Source of the DNA: Siphonodentalium dalli
Taxonomy: Eukaryota > Mollusca > Scaphopoda > Gadilida > Siphonodentaliidae
Direction of reading: 5' to 3'
Assembly: GCA_032622095.1 (NCBI GenBank)
Contig: CP136066.1
Location: 53,162,609-53,226,608 of the forward strand
Length of the DNA: 64,000 bases
Shown: positions 1 through 10,660 of the stretch, piece after piece
Position numbering within the stretch: position 1 is the stretch's first letter
Layout of the letters: each line of letters starts with the position of its first letter
Made by a program: the position numbers and the translations under genes
Notes under the pieces: generated by a model
Told to the model about the DNA's origin: nothing
The model's input: only the letters and a program-made list of their open reading frames with translations
Databases searched by the model: none

Positions 1-1019
1 TAAAGACCTACTATATTTTACCTAAGCAGGAGCCTGATTGTGTTACAGAATGCAGCACAGTGTTACTGGCTAATCACACACAAATGATATAAATGCTCTT
101 TATTCGTTCCATATCAAAATTCAGCAACAATGAACGCTCTTTATGTTTACCATCATAATATAAACAAAACCAGGAAAGTACCTTTTTATGCTTTTGTTTA
201 CATAAGAATGATCAAACATATGACAATAACATACTGTTTATGCGATATTTCTTATTTGTATACGGACAAAGTATGTCTGCATTTTAATATTCTTTCTGTT
301 TTTGGCAGTTTTTGACCGGTGGAAATATTTTCACAGCATACCCACCGCCAAGGCCTCCCGTACCTTTAAACTTTAAATATACAATCAACAATTTCTCGTT
401 ACAGTTATGGGTTTCTAAAATTGCAAGTGGCCAAACAAGATACTGTGTACATTCGCGAAATGAAACTATACAAAGTACCTGTATCTTGTTCTGCCTCTTA
501 AAATTGTATAAACCTATATACGCAACAAAAAATATATTGATTGCTAATAATTACATCCCGACACATGATTTTCAATATATTTATAGAAAGAGTTACATCA
601 AATCTGTCGGTTGCAAAAAAAATATATAACAATTTCTGTTATTTGAGTATCCAGTTCAAACGATAGGAAAAAAAATCATCACACATGACAAAACAAGCAC
701 TGTATGTGCCTTAATAAACATCGTAACCCTGTATTTTTAAATGCACATATTCTAGGACGGGTGATGTGTAATAAACACAGAAAGAAACTTTTTGTATTAA
801 TGGATTTGTTGATACGGCACTTGTGCCATTGAGGAAAGATAGAACTCTAGGGTGTGCTGTTCATTCCGTCATTGTGCGCTAGCACTCATGTCATATCAAC
901 AAACCCATAAACAAAATTGTGTAATTCTGAGTATATACAGCATGGTTTAAATAGCTGTTTCATGAATCATGCAGATTGCAGGTTTACTGTTCGGGTACTA
1001 GCCCAAGTCTTTTCGGTAT
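1..1019. other. AT-rich non-coding stretch
   Basis: No gene is recognised. Short open frames at 130-629 have no protein features and AT-driven composition. The motif AA(T/C)GCTCTTTAT near 91-145 recurs in the dispersed repeats at 51.7-52.1 and 53.9 kb, so part of this stretch is probably an old copy of that family. Confidence 0.5.
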
Positions 1020-1060
1020 GCAACAGCTTGAGATATCGAATACAGTAATGGCCTGAGTAT

Positions 1061-1237
1061 AATCGACTCCTTAAACACAGTAGAATTATGGGTAACTTTT
1101 CAGGATTTAGTCGGAAATATGGCTTGTTGCCATTCATCGGAAAGCTCTGAGAGCTTTCCGATGAATGGCAACAAGCCATATTTCCGACTAAATCCTGAAA
1201 AGTTACCCATAATTCTGCTGTGGTTAAGGAGTTGATT
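1061..1237. mobile_element. Foldback MITE with 135-bp perfect hairpin
   Basis: Positions 1082-1216 form a perfect inverted repeat: 67-bp arms around a single central base at 1149. Imperfect pairing continues outward to about 1061-1237. The arm motif (CACAG(T/C)AGAATT, then GGATTTAGTCGGAAATATGG) recurs in a shorter foldback at 56,766-56,868, so this is a dispersed family, not a chance palindrome. There is no coding capacity. The superfamily is not assigned because no clear target-site duplication is visible. Confidence 0.8.
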
Positions 1238-1240
1238 ACT

Positions 1241-2344
1241 TAGAGCAATACTGCAGTTGAAACTGTTTTGGATCGAGTCCTGTCCGGCTACTCTTCTATA
1301 ACCTCTCAAGATTTTGCAGTGTTGAATGGGTCACCATGAATCGCTCAATTAAACAATCGCAACGGTGTTGAGTGTTTTGCTTATCGCTCACTATTTACTG
1401 CTGTATATAAACAAACGATTGACTCACACAAAGTGTGTTTTGTGGATAATAACGCATTCATATGAACATTATCCTATACTATTAGTATATTCTTGGGAAA
1501 CTTTTTGTAAATGTTATTTATAAATTATAACCTATAACGAAGGCCATCCATTCCTTTAAGTTCCAAAGATATAAGGAGAATCACTGCATTTTAATTGCAT
1601 ACCGCATCCATCGTGGTGCTGTTTTGTGTTCAAGTGACAACCTTACGACGGTGTTGGAAATTACTGCAGTGTAATACCACAGTATTACCTGGGTAACACC
1701 ACGTTAGAGATGGTCAATTACTTTAAGTATATGCAGGTTTGAAATCATCACGCTTGGGAAAGGCTGCCCTCTATGTTCTTATAAAAAAATAACATAAAAG
1801 TTTGTAAAACAAGGTACATGTACATACTATGAGTATAGCGGTATGAAGTGTCTGGGGCACCTTTGATGGATAAAAGCGAATGTATACAGGCCTTAAAATT
1901 TTGCAAGAATCAAACTATAGCATTTCTACATCAAATCAGCTGCTTTTTACCAGACTCAAACGAAGAATCATGATTCTGACTCTCATCACACTAAAATCCC
2001 TACAAAATAATCTACTGGTGTGCAGATATTTCATTGAGTGTTTCAAATCATTTTAAAGGGACCCAAGGCACTCATAGTGAGTAAATATGCCAAACATATA
2101 ACATACAACAGTTCGTAAAAACATCACCACTCAGAAAAACATGAATTCCTGATTCCTATATTAATTATTGAAAGTTTTCCAATAACGAAATTTCTCCTGT
2201 TGGAACCATTGCTATGTAAACAAAACTGTTACAGTGATTTGTCAACAAACATTGCTACTAGTAATCGCGTAGAAGGTTAAACATATTTTAGTCTATTAAA
2301 ATCTTATTTTCAGAATATTTTTCAATGCTTTGGCCATGCAATGT
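1241..2344. other. Non-coding stretch, one dispersed repeat
   Basis: No gene seen. Around 2,205-2,330 there is a single diverged copy of the segment that is tandemly duplicated at 13,136-13,400; the shared landmark is TATGTAAACAAAACTGTTAC. Confidence 0.5.
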
Positions 2345-2606
2345 TTAACCCATTCATGATGAGAGCTGCGCTGGTACAGCATTAAAGATCATGTACCAGT
2401 GAATTCTTGTATATATGCAAGTCTCACATAGGAAGCCTCATATGTATAAGAGAATGCACTGGATTACAAGGTCAAGGTAAATATTGTTAGGCCATGTATT
2501 CTCTTATATATGTGAGGCTCCATTTTGGAGACTCGCAAATATAAGAGAATGCATTGGCGCAGGGTTTTAGCAACATTTCAAGAATCTCCAATCATGGAAG
2601 GGTTAA
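2345..2606. mobile_element. piggyBac-like MITE, copy 1
   Basis: A 262-bp element bounded by TTAA, with outer ends reading TTAA-CCC and GGG-TTAA. The subterminal ends are imperfect inverted repeats (CCCATTCATGAT against CCCTTCCATGAT). TTAA target duplication with C-rich ends is the hallmark of piggyBac-type elements. The inside repeats GCATTCTCTTATATATG-like palindromic words. A second copy with the same termini lies at 52,863-53,137 and a left-end-only relic at 10,604-10,640. No protein is encoded, so mobilisation would need a transposase from elsewhere. Confidence 0.7.
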
Positions 2607-4370
2607 GTTTTTATTAAACTTTTGCATCTTATTGGACTTATTCAACATTGGATGGTAATGTCACTGTAACAGTGATGTTTATCAGAATTGCTAGCATGCA
2701 ATGACATTCTTTCATATAAATTAATTAACTCACAGAATATCGAAAGACCAGATGTGAGTATAATATAAATTTATCACCCCATTTTATGCAGGGATACAAA
2801 AAATAAAGATAACATATGTTATGCTTTAAAGTCAGCATGGACAATTAAAGGTAAACAATCTGAATTGATGGTCTCCATACCATCAGATTCCAAGAACAAC
2901 ATTTCTTAATCGATTAAATACCAAAACATAATGCTAACTAAGTACTGTCAACTCTAGTGTAACATTTTCCAAAACATGTTATATATCAACATTTTGTTCA
3001 TCGCAACTTGGTATCAAGATTAGGTCAGTCGACTCAGTCGGCTCGTTGAATATTTGCTAGGCCGGGAAATATTCAAGGCGATGAAAAATAACAGATTAAA
3101 AAAAATTATATTTTGTAACTCAGAACTTTAAAGGGTGTGTTCCTCGACTTGAATCAATTATTTTTACCCCCGAAGCCAAAGAAATAGTAATTGAGGAGCG
3201 TGAACTCGGATTATCTATCTTTAAATGTGCATGTATGGTACATGTATAAGCCACTTTACGCTCCTTGTACAGATTACTTGGTGATACAGCAGGTTGACAA
3301 AGATAAAGGAACATTAGAATATTTTGATTCTGTTATGGATTTTAAGGCCTGTATGTGTACATGAATCTGATTATATTGACATACTGCAATAATATGTCAC
3401 TTAAAAGTTCATATCCTTCAGATAAGCTCAGAAACAAGGCTTGAGACTGTTCCATGGGTACTGTTGTGCTTTGTGTGGAAATTTGAAACGGGTACACCTC
3501 CAAATTCTGGTCAATGTAGTATGAAATATAAAAAAGTTTATGCATACGCTGGATGCCATAGTGCACATTTTCTGAGACTCGATGAAGTATACAAGTACAT
3601 GTCTGTTGTAGAATTGAATTCACTAACTTCACTTGCCAAGATTTTCACCACATAAGTCTGATAAAATGTAGAGGTCACTGATCGGTCTCCATCAAGGAAG
3701 GAATGCATACATATATGTGTCATTTTTGCCTTTGATGAACACATTGATCGTCATTTGGTTATAAATTAAAGCCTCCTCTTCGCTGCAGTGTGCACTAGTT
3801 ACCAGGTAAGCATGGTACTGGATTCAGTGCATACCGTCCGTATGTATACATATGGTACATGTGTATAGCCAGGAGACTCAGGACTCACTGTCACACTGCA
3901 ACAACACACATGTCATCATCATTGTCATGCATGGACGAATACCGATAACATCTACAGTACATGCATACAGTACATGTATCCAGTACATGTACACCGAATA
4001 ACATTTGAAATCCTTCCTCATCCAGTCTTGGACAGAATTAATAATATTGGTATTAAGGGTCACCATGCAGTGTCTGCAAGAAGCACTCTGACAGGAAACA
4101 TGATTCTATGATTGGTTATCAGATAATCATATCAGGCCTTGAATGAAATTTTGATGTCTCAATCCAGTCAAGCAGCTCCTCCTGTCTGAAAAAAAAAGAT
4201 TTTAATGCTTGTAATGACATCAGAAAAGAGGAATGACTGATCATATACATATTATTAAGATACATCATACAAATTGATCACCCGGGGGGCGAGTTATAAC
4301 AGTAAATTATATCCATTCAAATGCTGCATGATGGTCAGAAACAGCTACAAATACATGTACCGGTATCATA
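2607..4370. other. Non-coding stretch with dispersed repeat
   Basis: No credible gene. Positions 3,118-3,205 match 56,404-56,492 in direct orientation (shared core CCAAAGAAATAGTAATT), defining a dispersed repeat. Positions 3,955-3,995 hold three short copies of a CAGTACATG(C/T)A motif. The open frames on both strands at 3.3-3.7 kb overlap each other and show no domain features. Confidence 0.45.
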
Positions 4371-4693
4371 TACCGGTGTAACCTATATCTCCCCCTGGAT
4401 AGATCCCCCACTCTGGATACCCCCCCCCCCCCCCATGAATGACTAAAATAAAATTTCACTCATTTGATATATGTTACTTGAACAAACAAAAATAAAAAAA
4501 CAAACTTAAATCTCATAAAACATTTCTTTCTGGCCATTTCAGGGTCAAACGATATTAAATGAGTGAATTTTCTTTTAGTCATACATGGGGGAAAACGCCC
4601 AGGGTGTGCGAGTGAGATATCTGAGGACATTCGCAAATACACTCCCCCATGGAGGAAGATATCCAGACAGGAGGAGGTGACGTGTTACACCGG
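4371..4693. mobile_element. Foldback MITE with TACCGGTGTAAC ends
   Basis: Left end TACCGGTGTAAC at 4,371. The right end GTTACACCGG at 4,684-4,693 is followed, after a hAT insertion, by its continuation TACC at 5,700. A second internal inverted repeat pairs 4,429-4,473 with 4,551-4,592. The subterminal sequence (CTCCCCCTGGATA) recurs near 52,550-52,605 and 56,035-56,100, giving a three-member family. No protein coding. Confidence 0.65.
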
Positions 4694-4793
4694 CAGAGGC
4701 GGACTGGGCCAAGAAACCGGCCCGGGAAATTAATATAATACCGGCCCATCTGTTTGGGGGAGGGGGGGGGGGCGTCCACAGTCCACCTTGGAA

Positions 4794-4930
4794 AATTCCA
4801 ACTGCACCCCCCCTCCTTGAATCAGAATAAGATTAAATACATATTTTTGCATAATTCCATTTGCACCCCCCCCCCTTGAATCAGATGCAGACCAAATACA
4901 TGTTTTTGCATAATTCCATTTGCACCTCTG
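4794..4930. repeat. 60-bp tandem repeat, about 2.3 copies
   Basis: The words ATTCCA(A/T)(C/T)TGCAC recur at 4,794, 4,854 and 4,914, giving a 60-bp period. Each unit carries a C-run followed by TTGAATCAGA. Similar ATTCCA...TGCACCCC words occur singly near 38,730 and 40,537, so the unit is derived from a dispersed sequence. Confidence 0.7.
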
Positions 4931-5439
4931 GTCTAATATCATATATATTCATAAACCATGGTTCTATATATTCCCGGTATGAGACCATTCAGATATTTTT
5001 ACCTGAAAAATTGCATAAAATCTAACATCTAGCGGTCTAACTCCAGACAAATGCACACGGCTACGGACAAGAGACCAGGACACACCGGGCTGTTCATGGT
5101 TGTTCGGCCCGTGGTGAGAACATTTTGAAAACTATACAAGAAAATCTCGAATCCGATAAACTAGACTGGCATCAACTGAAGCGTTCCTATTTTCTTGTAT
5201 ATTTCAATTGGGGGAGGGGTGCGTAAGAATTTGTTTGGGATTTACAGCTGGGAGTTACCGTTAAAATCTCGAGATTAATGGGATCTTTACGTGGTGTTAT
5301 ATGATGCCGACAAGTTCATTTAATGTCAAAATTACGATTAGCCTATTCGGCTGGTTAAACAACACATGTGGCGGCCCACGTCCGGAATTTTCCCGGTCTC
5401 CCGATCGGCCATGCAGTCCGCCTCTGCCCTCATGAATTT

Positions 5440-5691
5440 ATGTGAGAAGAGTACCATCTTATTGGATACACGGCTGGTTAAACAACACATGTGGCGGCCC
5501 ACGTCGGTTTCATTTGCGGCCCAAGTTGTGGTTGGGCGGCCCAACCACATATACCCCCCCCCCCCCCCCCCAAACCGTAAAAAAAAACCCTCGGATTCTC
5601 GCTTGATAAAAAATCACGTGGAATCAGAATTATTCCGGCCTCCGGCCCATCGGGAAATTTCCCGGTCTCCCGATCGGCCAGTCCGCCTCTG
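5440..5691. repeat. hAT right-end segment, inverted partner of 7,036-7,280
   Basis: This segment, running from the ATCTTATTGGATACACGGC word through a long C-run to the CCGCCTCTG terminus, is matched closely in reverse orientation at 7,036-7,280. The pair forms an inverted repeat with a 1.3-kb loop. The terminus at 7,036 lacks a matching second end, so the 7-kb copy is truncated. Confidence 0.75.
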
Positions 5692-5829
5692 TACACCGGT
5701 ACCTGCACCAAATACTCCAAACATTCCAGATACATGTATATAGGTACCGGTATGATATCATATTGGTCTTGTAAATATCATATATTTGTAAATGTTTTAA
5801 GGCAATTTAAACAGCTTGGGGGGAGGGGG

Positions 5830-6163
5830 GGGAATTTCCGGCACATATGCCAGGGTGGGTGGGTGGTCAAAGCCGCAACTAAAACAAAAAATTTCCTGCT
5901 TGTTTTTTTAGTGTTTTGGCAATGAGTTGGGCTTCAAAACCACTTTGAATGAGAGAAATAATGTAATTCTAACTGGTAAACTGACTGCATGCAGTTATCG
6001 TGTTGTATTTTGTTGCAAATCTTGAAATCCAAGGCCATGTTTTTTTGGCCGAATGACCTCAAAATGACTCATTCCTATTTACATGTCCATGTTAACATCC
6101 ATGATAAATAGTATGCACAGAAATTCATATACAGCTGTTTACAGTGAATTTCCCCCCGCAAAT
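5830..6163. repeat. Direct repeat A1 of a G-run-headed block
   Basis: The block begins at a G-run followed by ATTTCCGG(C/G)CAC and ends at TACAGCTGTTTACAGTGAAT. It is repeated in the same orientation at 6,633-7,023. The two copies diverge mainly in the middle, where the second has extra sequence. No coding potential is seen. Confidence 0.7.
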
Positions 6164-6314
6164 CTCTGTTTTAGTGTTAAAAGGGGGGTGGGTGTAAAAA
6201 AAATGGTCCGAAAAAACTGCCAAAAACGGAAAAAAATTTGGCGGTGGGGGTGGGTGGGTAAAAAAAATTATCGAAAGGGAAAAAATGCCATACATGCCTG
6301 AAATTTGTTTCCGA

Positions 6315-6353
6315 CCCCCCCCCCCCCCCCCCCCTGGGGGGGGGGGGGGGGGG
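6315..6353. repeat. C20-T-G18 mirror homopolymer hairpin
   Basis: Twenty consecutive C (6,315-6,334), one T, then eighteen consecutive G (6,336-6,353). The two tracts are perfectly complementary and can form a near-loopless hairpin; each strand can also form a G-quadruplex. The exact lengths may be unreliable because this is hard sequence to read. Confidence 0.85.
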
Positions 6354-6632
6354 CAATGTGGCACTCCAAATGTCAATACATTTGATTTTATCATCTTTAC
6401 TTGAATATGTGAGTTCACAAATACTCTATTTCCATGCATATACTAGTAAACATAATTATACATAATCATTGGGGAATTGAACAAATTATATTGTATAATA
6501 TACAAGCATAATTATGTATACTAGAAGATAGCAGCACAAACTAGTACTTCTGCATGTCAAATATCACACATACCAGTATATACCACTTATACTGCGGATT
6601 GACTTCTTTAAAAATATTGGCCATCATATCAG

Positions 6633-7023
6633 GGGGGGATTTCCGGGCACGTATGCCGGGGTGGATGGGTGGTTGAACTTGATGGGACCAACAAACATTT
6701 TTTTCCGCAACTAAAATGTTTTTTTCCTGCAAGTCGTTTGACTGTTTTTGCAATGAGTTTGGCTTAAAACTCATTACAATAAGAGAAATACCGGTATTTA
6801 TAAAACAGAAATGACAAATTTCATGATAATCAGACAAACAGTATAGCTTGTAGCTCATGCTAATGGATTGAATTTTGAATTCCAAGATGGCCACCGGCTG
6901 GTGACCGGCAGCCATGTTTTTTTGCTGAATGACCCCAAAATGAGTCGTTCCTATTTACATGTCAATGTTAACATCCATGACAAATAGTATTCACAGAAAT
7001 TCATATACAGCTGTTTACAGTGA
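6633..7023. repeat. Direct repeat A2 of a G-run-headed block
   Basis: Second copy of the 5,830-6,163 block, with the same start and same end. It includes a CCAAGATGGCCACC word that is absent from copy A1. It ends just before the truncated hAT terminus at 7,036. Confidence 0.7.
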
Positions 7024-7035
7024 ATCTCCCACACC

Positions 7036-7280
7036 CAGAGGCGGACTGGCCGATCGGGAAATTTCCCGATGGGCCGGAGGCCGGAAAAATTCTGATTCCA
7101 CGTGATTTTCTATCAAGCGAGAATCCGAGGATTTTTTTTACGGTTTGGGGGGGGGGGGGTATATGTGGTTTGGTGGCCTCAACCACAACTTGGGCCGCAA
7201 ATGAAACTGACGTGGGCCGCCACATGTGTTGTTTAACCTGCCGTGTATCCAATAAGATGGCACTCTTCTAAGAATATATT
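7036..7280. mobile_element. Truncated hAT end, inverted copy
   Basis: Starts at CAGAGGCGGACTGGCC and reads as the reverse complement of 5,440-5,691, including the poly-G tract (about 7,146-7,159). There is no opposite terminus, so it is a fragment. Confidence 0.7.
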
Positions 7281-7289
7281 GATTCGGAA

Positions 7290-8500
7290 ATTATTGCACA
7301 TGTCAAATGTTTTACTTCGGATAATGTGTACTGCCAATATATATATATATTTAGGGGGGGTTGTCGGAAAAAATTTGCATGTAATTTTTTTCCAAATATG
7401 TATTTTCAGACCCACAACTTCAATTTTCTCTCATTTTATAGAATATGGATTAACTTTAATATCCAAATCATATATACATGAGTAGTACAATCCACATAAA
7501 ACAATTTTGGATAACCACTGTCTTGGTTTACATGTGATATTGACCCCATTAACCCTCTTAATAATGCCAACTATGTCAGTGTCTACCAGTCGATTGCAGA
7601 ATTCTACCCTGCGATCGCTTATCTGGCAAATTTTCACTGCAGAACTATCCCATGTATTAAACAATTTCTCATCCAATGGTATCAGAAAACAGTTATATGC
7701 TGGACCTTGCTGGTATCTCATTCATCTCATTTGCATCTTTTTCAAAGTCGAGGTAATGACTAGTTGTCATTTTTTAAAGTGCATACATAGCGTTGCGATC
7801 ACCAATATACATGTTTGTACATGTAATGACATCGCGAGGTACAAATCTGCATTCTACTGGTAGACAATGACCATTTTAGTCATAATAATCTAAACTAAGT
7901 TACCAAGCACCTTCTCGTGAATTGTATGCTCCGGTGTTTTTTTCGGTTTCCGGTCAAACCGAGTTGTTGTCCGCCTGGGGTAGATTTGATTTTTCTGGGG
8001 GGGGGGGGGGGGCAAATCGTCAGTGGAAAAAAATGCAGTTTTTGCTGTTTTTTTGGGGGGGGGGTATTTTTAAGGTCCATAAATTTGAGGATAGCGGTAT
8101 TTACATGTATTGGTGACTATGTAACAAATATTCATCTACATGGTAGCTATAGATTATAAACTCACCACTGGTATTTTGGCGAACAGACTTCCAGTAATAT
8201 TTCACCTGTCATTTGTTCATTGCCACGTGTCTAGCTAGACAGGACCGACGCTTAGACTAATCATGGGCGAAATCAATCTTCATATGTTGAAGATGAGAGG
8301 GCATGATGCCGCATCCACCATGGCTAATGAATCTGGTATGTCTGTAATTGAAGAAAAAATACATGTACATGTATGCTGCATATACATGTATGTGATATGG
8401 ATGCATGTATTTTCATAATTTGCAAACATATTCAAAAACCAAGTGTAAAGTTCATTCTTCCAACAGTATTAGCATTTTCGGCGATTCAGATGTCAGAAGA
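7290..8500. other. Non-coding stretch with G-runs
   Basis: No gene recognised. Long G-runs lie near 7,998-8,012 and 8,054-8,063, and a short (AT)n at about 7,338-7,351. Open frames through the G-runs are low-complexity artefacts. Confidence 0.5.
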
Positions 8501-8504
8501 CCAT

Positions 8505-9240
8505 AATTCAATCGTAAGTGGAGGAATCGGGCCTGACAAAATCATGGATAGTTTGTTACGATGTCATCGCCGATGAGTATATTTAATATCGGTGGTTAAC
8601 CACGTGATTAACTATCCTATGATATTTCCATTTACTGTGTACGATTTTTACGTACACGCAAATTTCACCAAGTGGAGGTAACCAAGGATACGTCACAATT
8701 TTGCAATTCTGCATTGATATAACTCGTGATCATGTCGTGAGCATGCGCAGTCCAACTATCGGTTATTACCCAAGATGGGAATCGGTCCACTTACAATTGA
8801 ATCGTAGTCTTATGAATCATGAATGTTCACTCAGTGAACGTACAGATGAAAGATACAATCTTAAGTGGAGGAACCGGGATCGACGAGATCGTGGTTAGTT
8901 TGTTCACACGATTACGATGTCGTACATGATGAAATCACAGTTTGTTTGTAAAGCATGTGATTGACTATCACGCGATCCTTCAGGCCACAATTTTGACATA
9001 CACATGACTGATTACTGTGATTAGTGATTACGTCGCAAATGGGGATAACCAAGGATACGCCACAATTTTGCTTTTAAAAAAAACAGTGCATGATTATTGA
9101 TATTATTTTTTACCTACGATTTTGAGGTGAGCATGCATGCACAGTTGAGCAGTTACTTCCTACGACAGAAATATTTTCACTTACGATTGTATCGTGGTAA
9201 TCTGAACGTTCACTTAGTGTTAAATTGGCCATGGCATGAC
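8505..9240 (+). repeat. Tandem duplication, two diverged units of about 350-370 bp
   Basis: Landmarks AAGTGGAGGAA(T/C)CGGG (8,517 and 8,863), ACCAAGGATACG(T/C)CACAATT (about 8,679 and 9,044) and GTTCACT(C/T)AGTG recur in the same order. Spacing varies because of small indels. No reading frame is shared by the units. Confidence 0.6.
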
Positions 9241-10603
9241 AATATTAAAGAGATTGTGGGAATTCTATCACTATCATTATACAGGTTGACATTTGTTAGA
9301 ATAATGGTATGAAGTATAACTGATCATAACTGACAATTTCCTTATAAGCTACATGAATATTTTCAATAAATGGGACCTTTTTATTTTCCAACTATTGTCA
9401 TATTATTAATGTCGACCGATAATACACTGCATTTATGGCAGAATTTGATTTTGCAGACGAAAATAGCCATTCCCGGATAGTTTTTCCTTTTATGTAACAT
9501 CAAATTTAGGCCAATTTATAATTCATTAATAATCGTTTTTGCAGTTGGGAACACAGTTGGGAATATTGTGTACGGCTACCTTTATATATGAATCATAAAT
9601 GCCATATAATCATAGTCCGTCAGAAGTTACTATTTTGACAAAAAAAATGTTCATTTATCAATGACGGATTCCATTTTCTGAAATATTTTACGGAAACAAA
9701 ATTAGGCCGATTTACTATCACATTTCATTTGAATAAAATGGATATGTCGTGGACTTTTAATTGTAGTTCGATTAAGTATTTTACTAGTAACGGTCTGTTC
9801 ATAATGAGAAACACTTCAATTGATTACTAATTAGTTTCACTTACCTAAAATCCGATCAATTTGTATCCTATGAATACGTAAGATGGACGTCGCTTTCCAC
9901 GAGGCCTCGATCTGAGCCGGTAGGTAAAAAATGGGAATGTTTGTGCCCCTGTTGTAAAGTGGAACGAAATTACACGCATCAAGAACTATTTATAATACCT
10001 CAAATTTGTAATAATAAAAGTTCAACGAAGCAATAGATTGATAAGGCCACCACCAACAGGAGCGTGGAGACAGGGTGATTGGGGTGTATATACCCCAAAC
10101 AGTTCTAATAATTAAAAATTTCATGACTGCCACATTAGTTGTAAACTTAATTCACACCATATAAGAGCACCCCACCCCCTGGAACACGGAATAATACCAA
10201 TTAACACAGAGGGTGGAATACGAAATACCAGTTAACAGTCATATGGATAAATTCTCTATTGCCGTACGAACGCCGGTCATCATGTCCATGTCTAAAATGA
10301 TATAAATTGATGATCGACGATCTGTATGTCAAACCGTGCATTTATTGTGACAAACATCGCATTTATATTATTCTTATGATCATTTTTTGGGAAGGTTGGT
10401 ATACGAATACGAGTATTTTTGGAATACCGAATACCTCCTAACAGAGGGGGCGGAATACGGCGTACCTCATAACAGGGCATGGAGTACGGCGTACGAAATG
10501 GGGGGGGGGGGGTCTTATACCGGGTATGACATATATTACATAAAAAAAACACACTCACCGCGCTGTTGAAGGGGGGATGTCTGTGTAACCTTTGTTTATT
10601 AAT
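9241..10603. other. Non-coding stretch; GGAATACG-type short repeats
   Basis: No gene recognised. From about 10,190 to 10,515 the words GGAATAC, GAATACC and (T/C)AACAG recur irregularly and end in a G-run at 10,500-10,512; this looks like a decayed short-period repeat. Confidence 0.45.
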
Positions 10604-10640
10604 TTAACCCTTTCATAACGGGAGTTAGGCTGGTGCAGCA
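10604..10640. mobile_element. Left-end relic of the piggyBac-like MITE
   Basis: TTAACCCTTTCATAACGGGAG followed by GCTGGTGCAGCATTAA matches the left end of the 2,345 element (TTAACCC, then GCTGGTACAGCATTAA). The right end is absent, and the tandem array begins directly afterwards. Confidence 0.5.
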
Positions 10641-10660
10641 TTAAGGACGCTGTTTGTATT

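Larger units (their letters stand above)
4694..5691. mobile_element. Non-autonomous hAT element, 998 bp
   Basis: The ends are inverted repeats CAGAGGCGGACTGG at 4,694 and CCAGTCCGCCTCTG ending at 5,691. A perfect 8-bp duplication TACACCGG flanks them at 4,686-4,693 and 5,692-5,699. An 8-bp duplication plus CAG...CTG ends is diagnostic of the hAT superfamily. No transposase frame is present. Inside are a 60-bp tandem duplication (4,794-4,930) and a second, internally deleted copy of the right end (about 5,342-5,417), so it has a rearranged interior. The insertion hit the terminus of the 4,371 MITE. Confidence 0.8.

Noticed and set aside
5366-5743. 125-codon frame through hAT ends and a poly-C run
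   Set aside because: Runs across transposon boundaries and a homopolymer giving poly-proline; not a gene.
6083-6439. Frames on both strands across the C20-T-G18 tract
   Set aside because: Poly-Pro/poly-Gly artefact of homopolymers.
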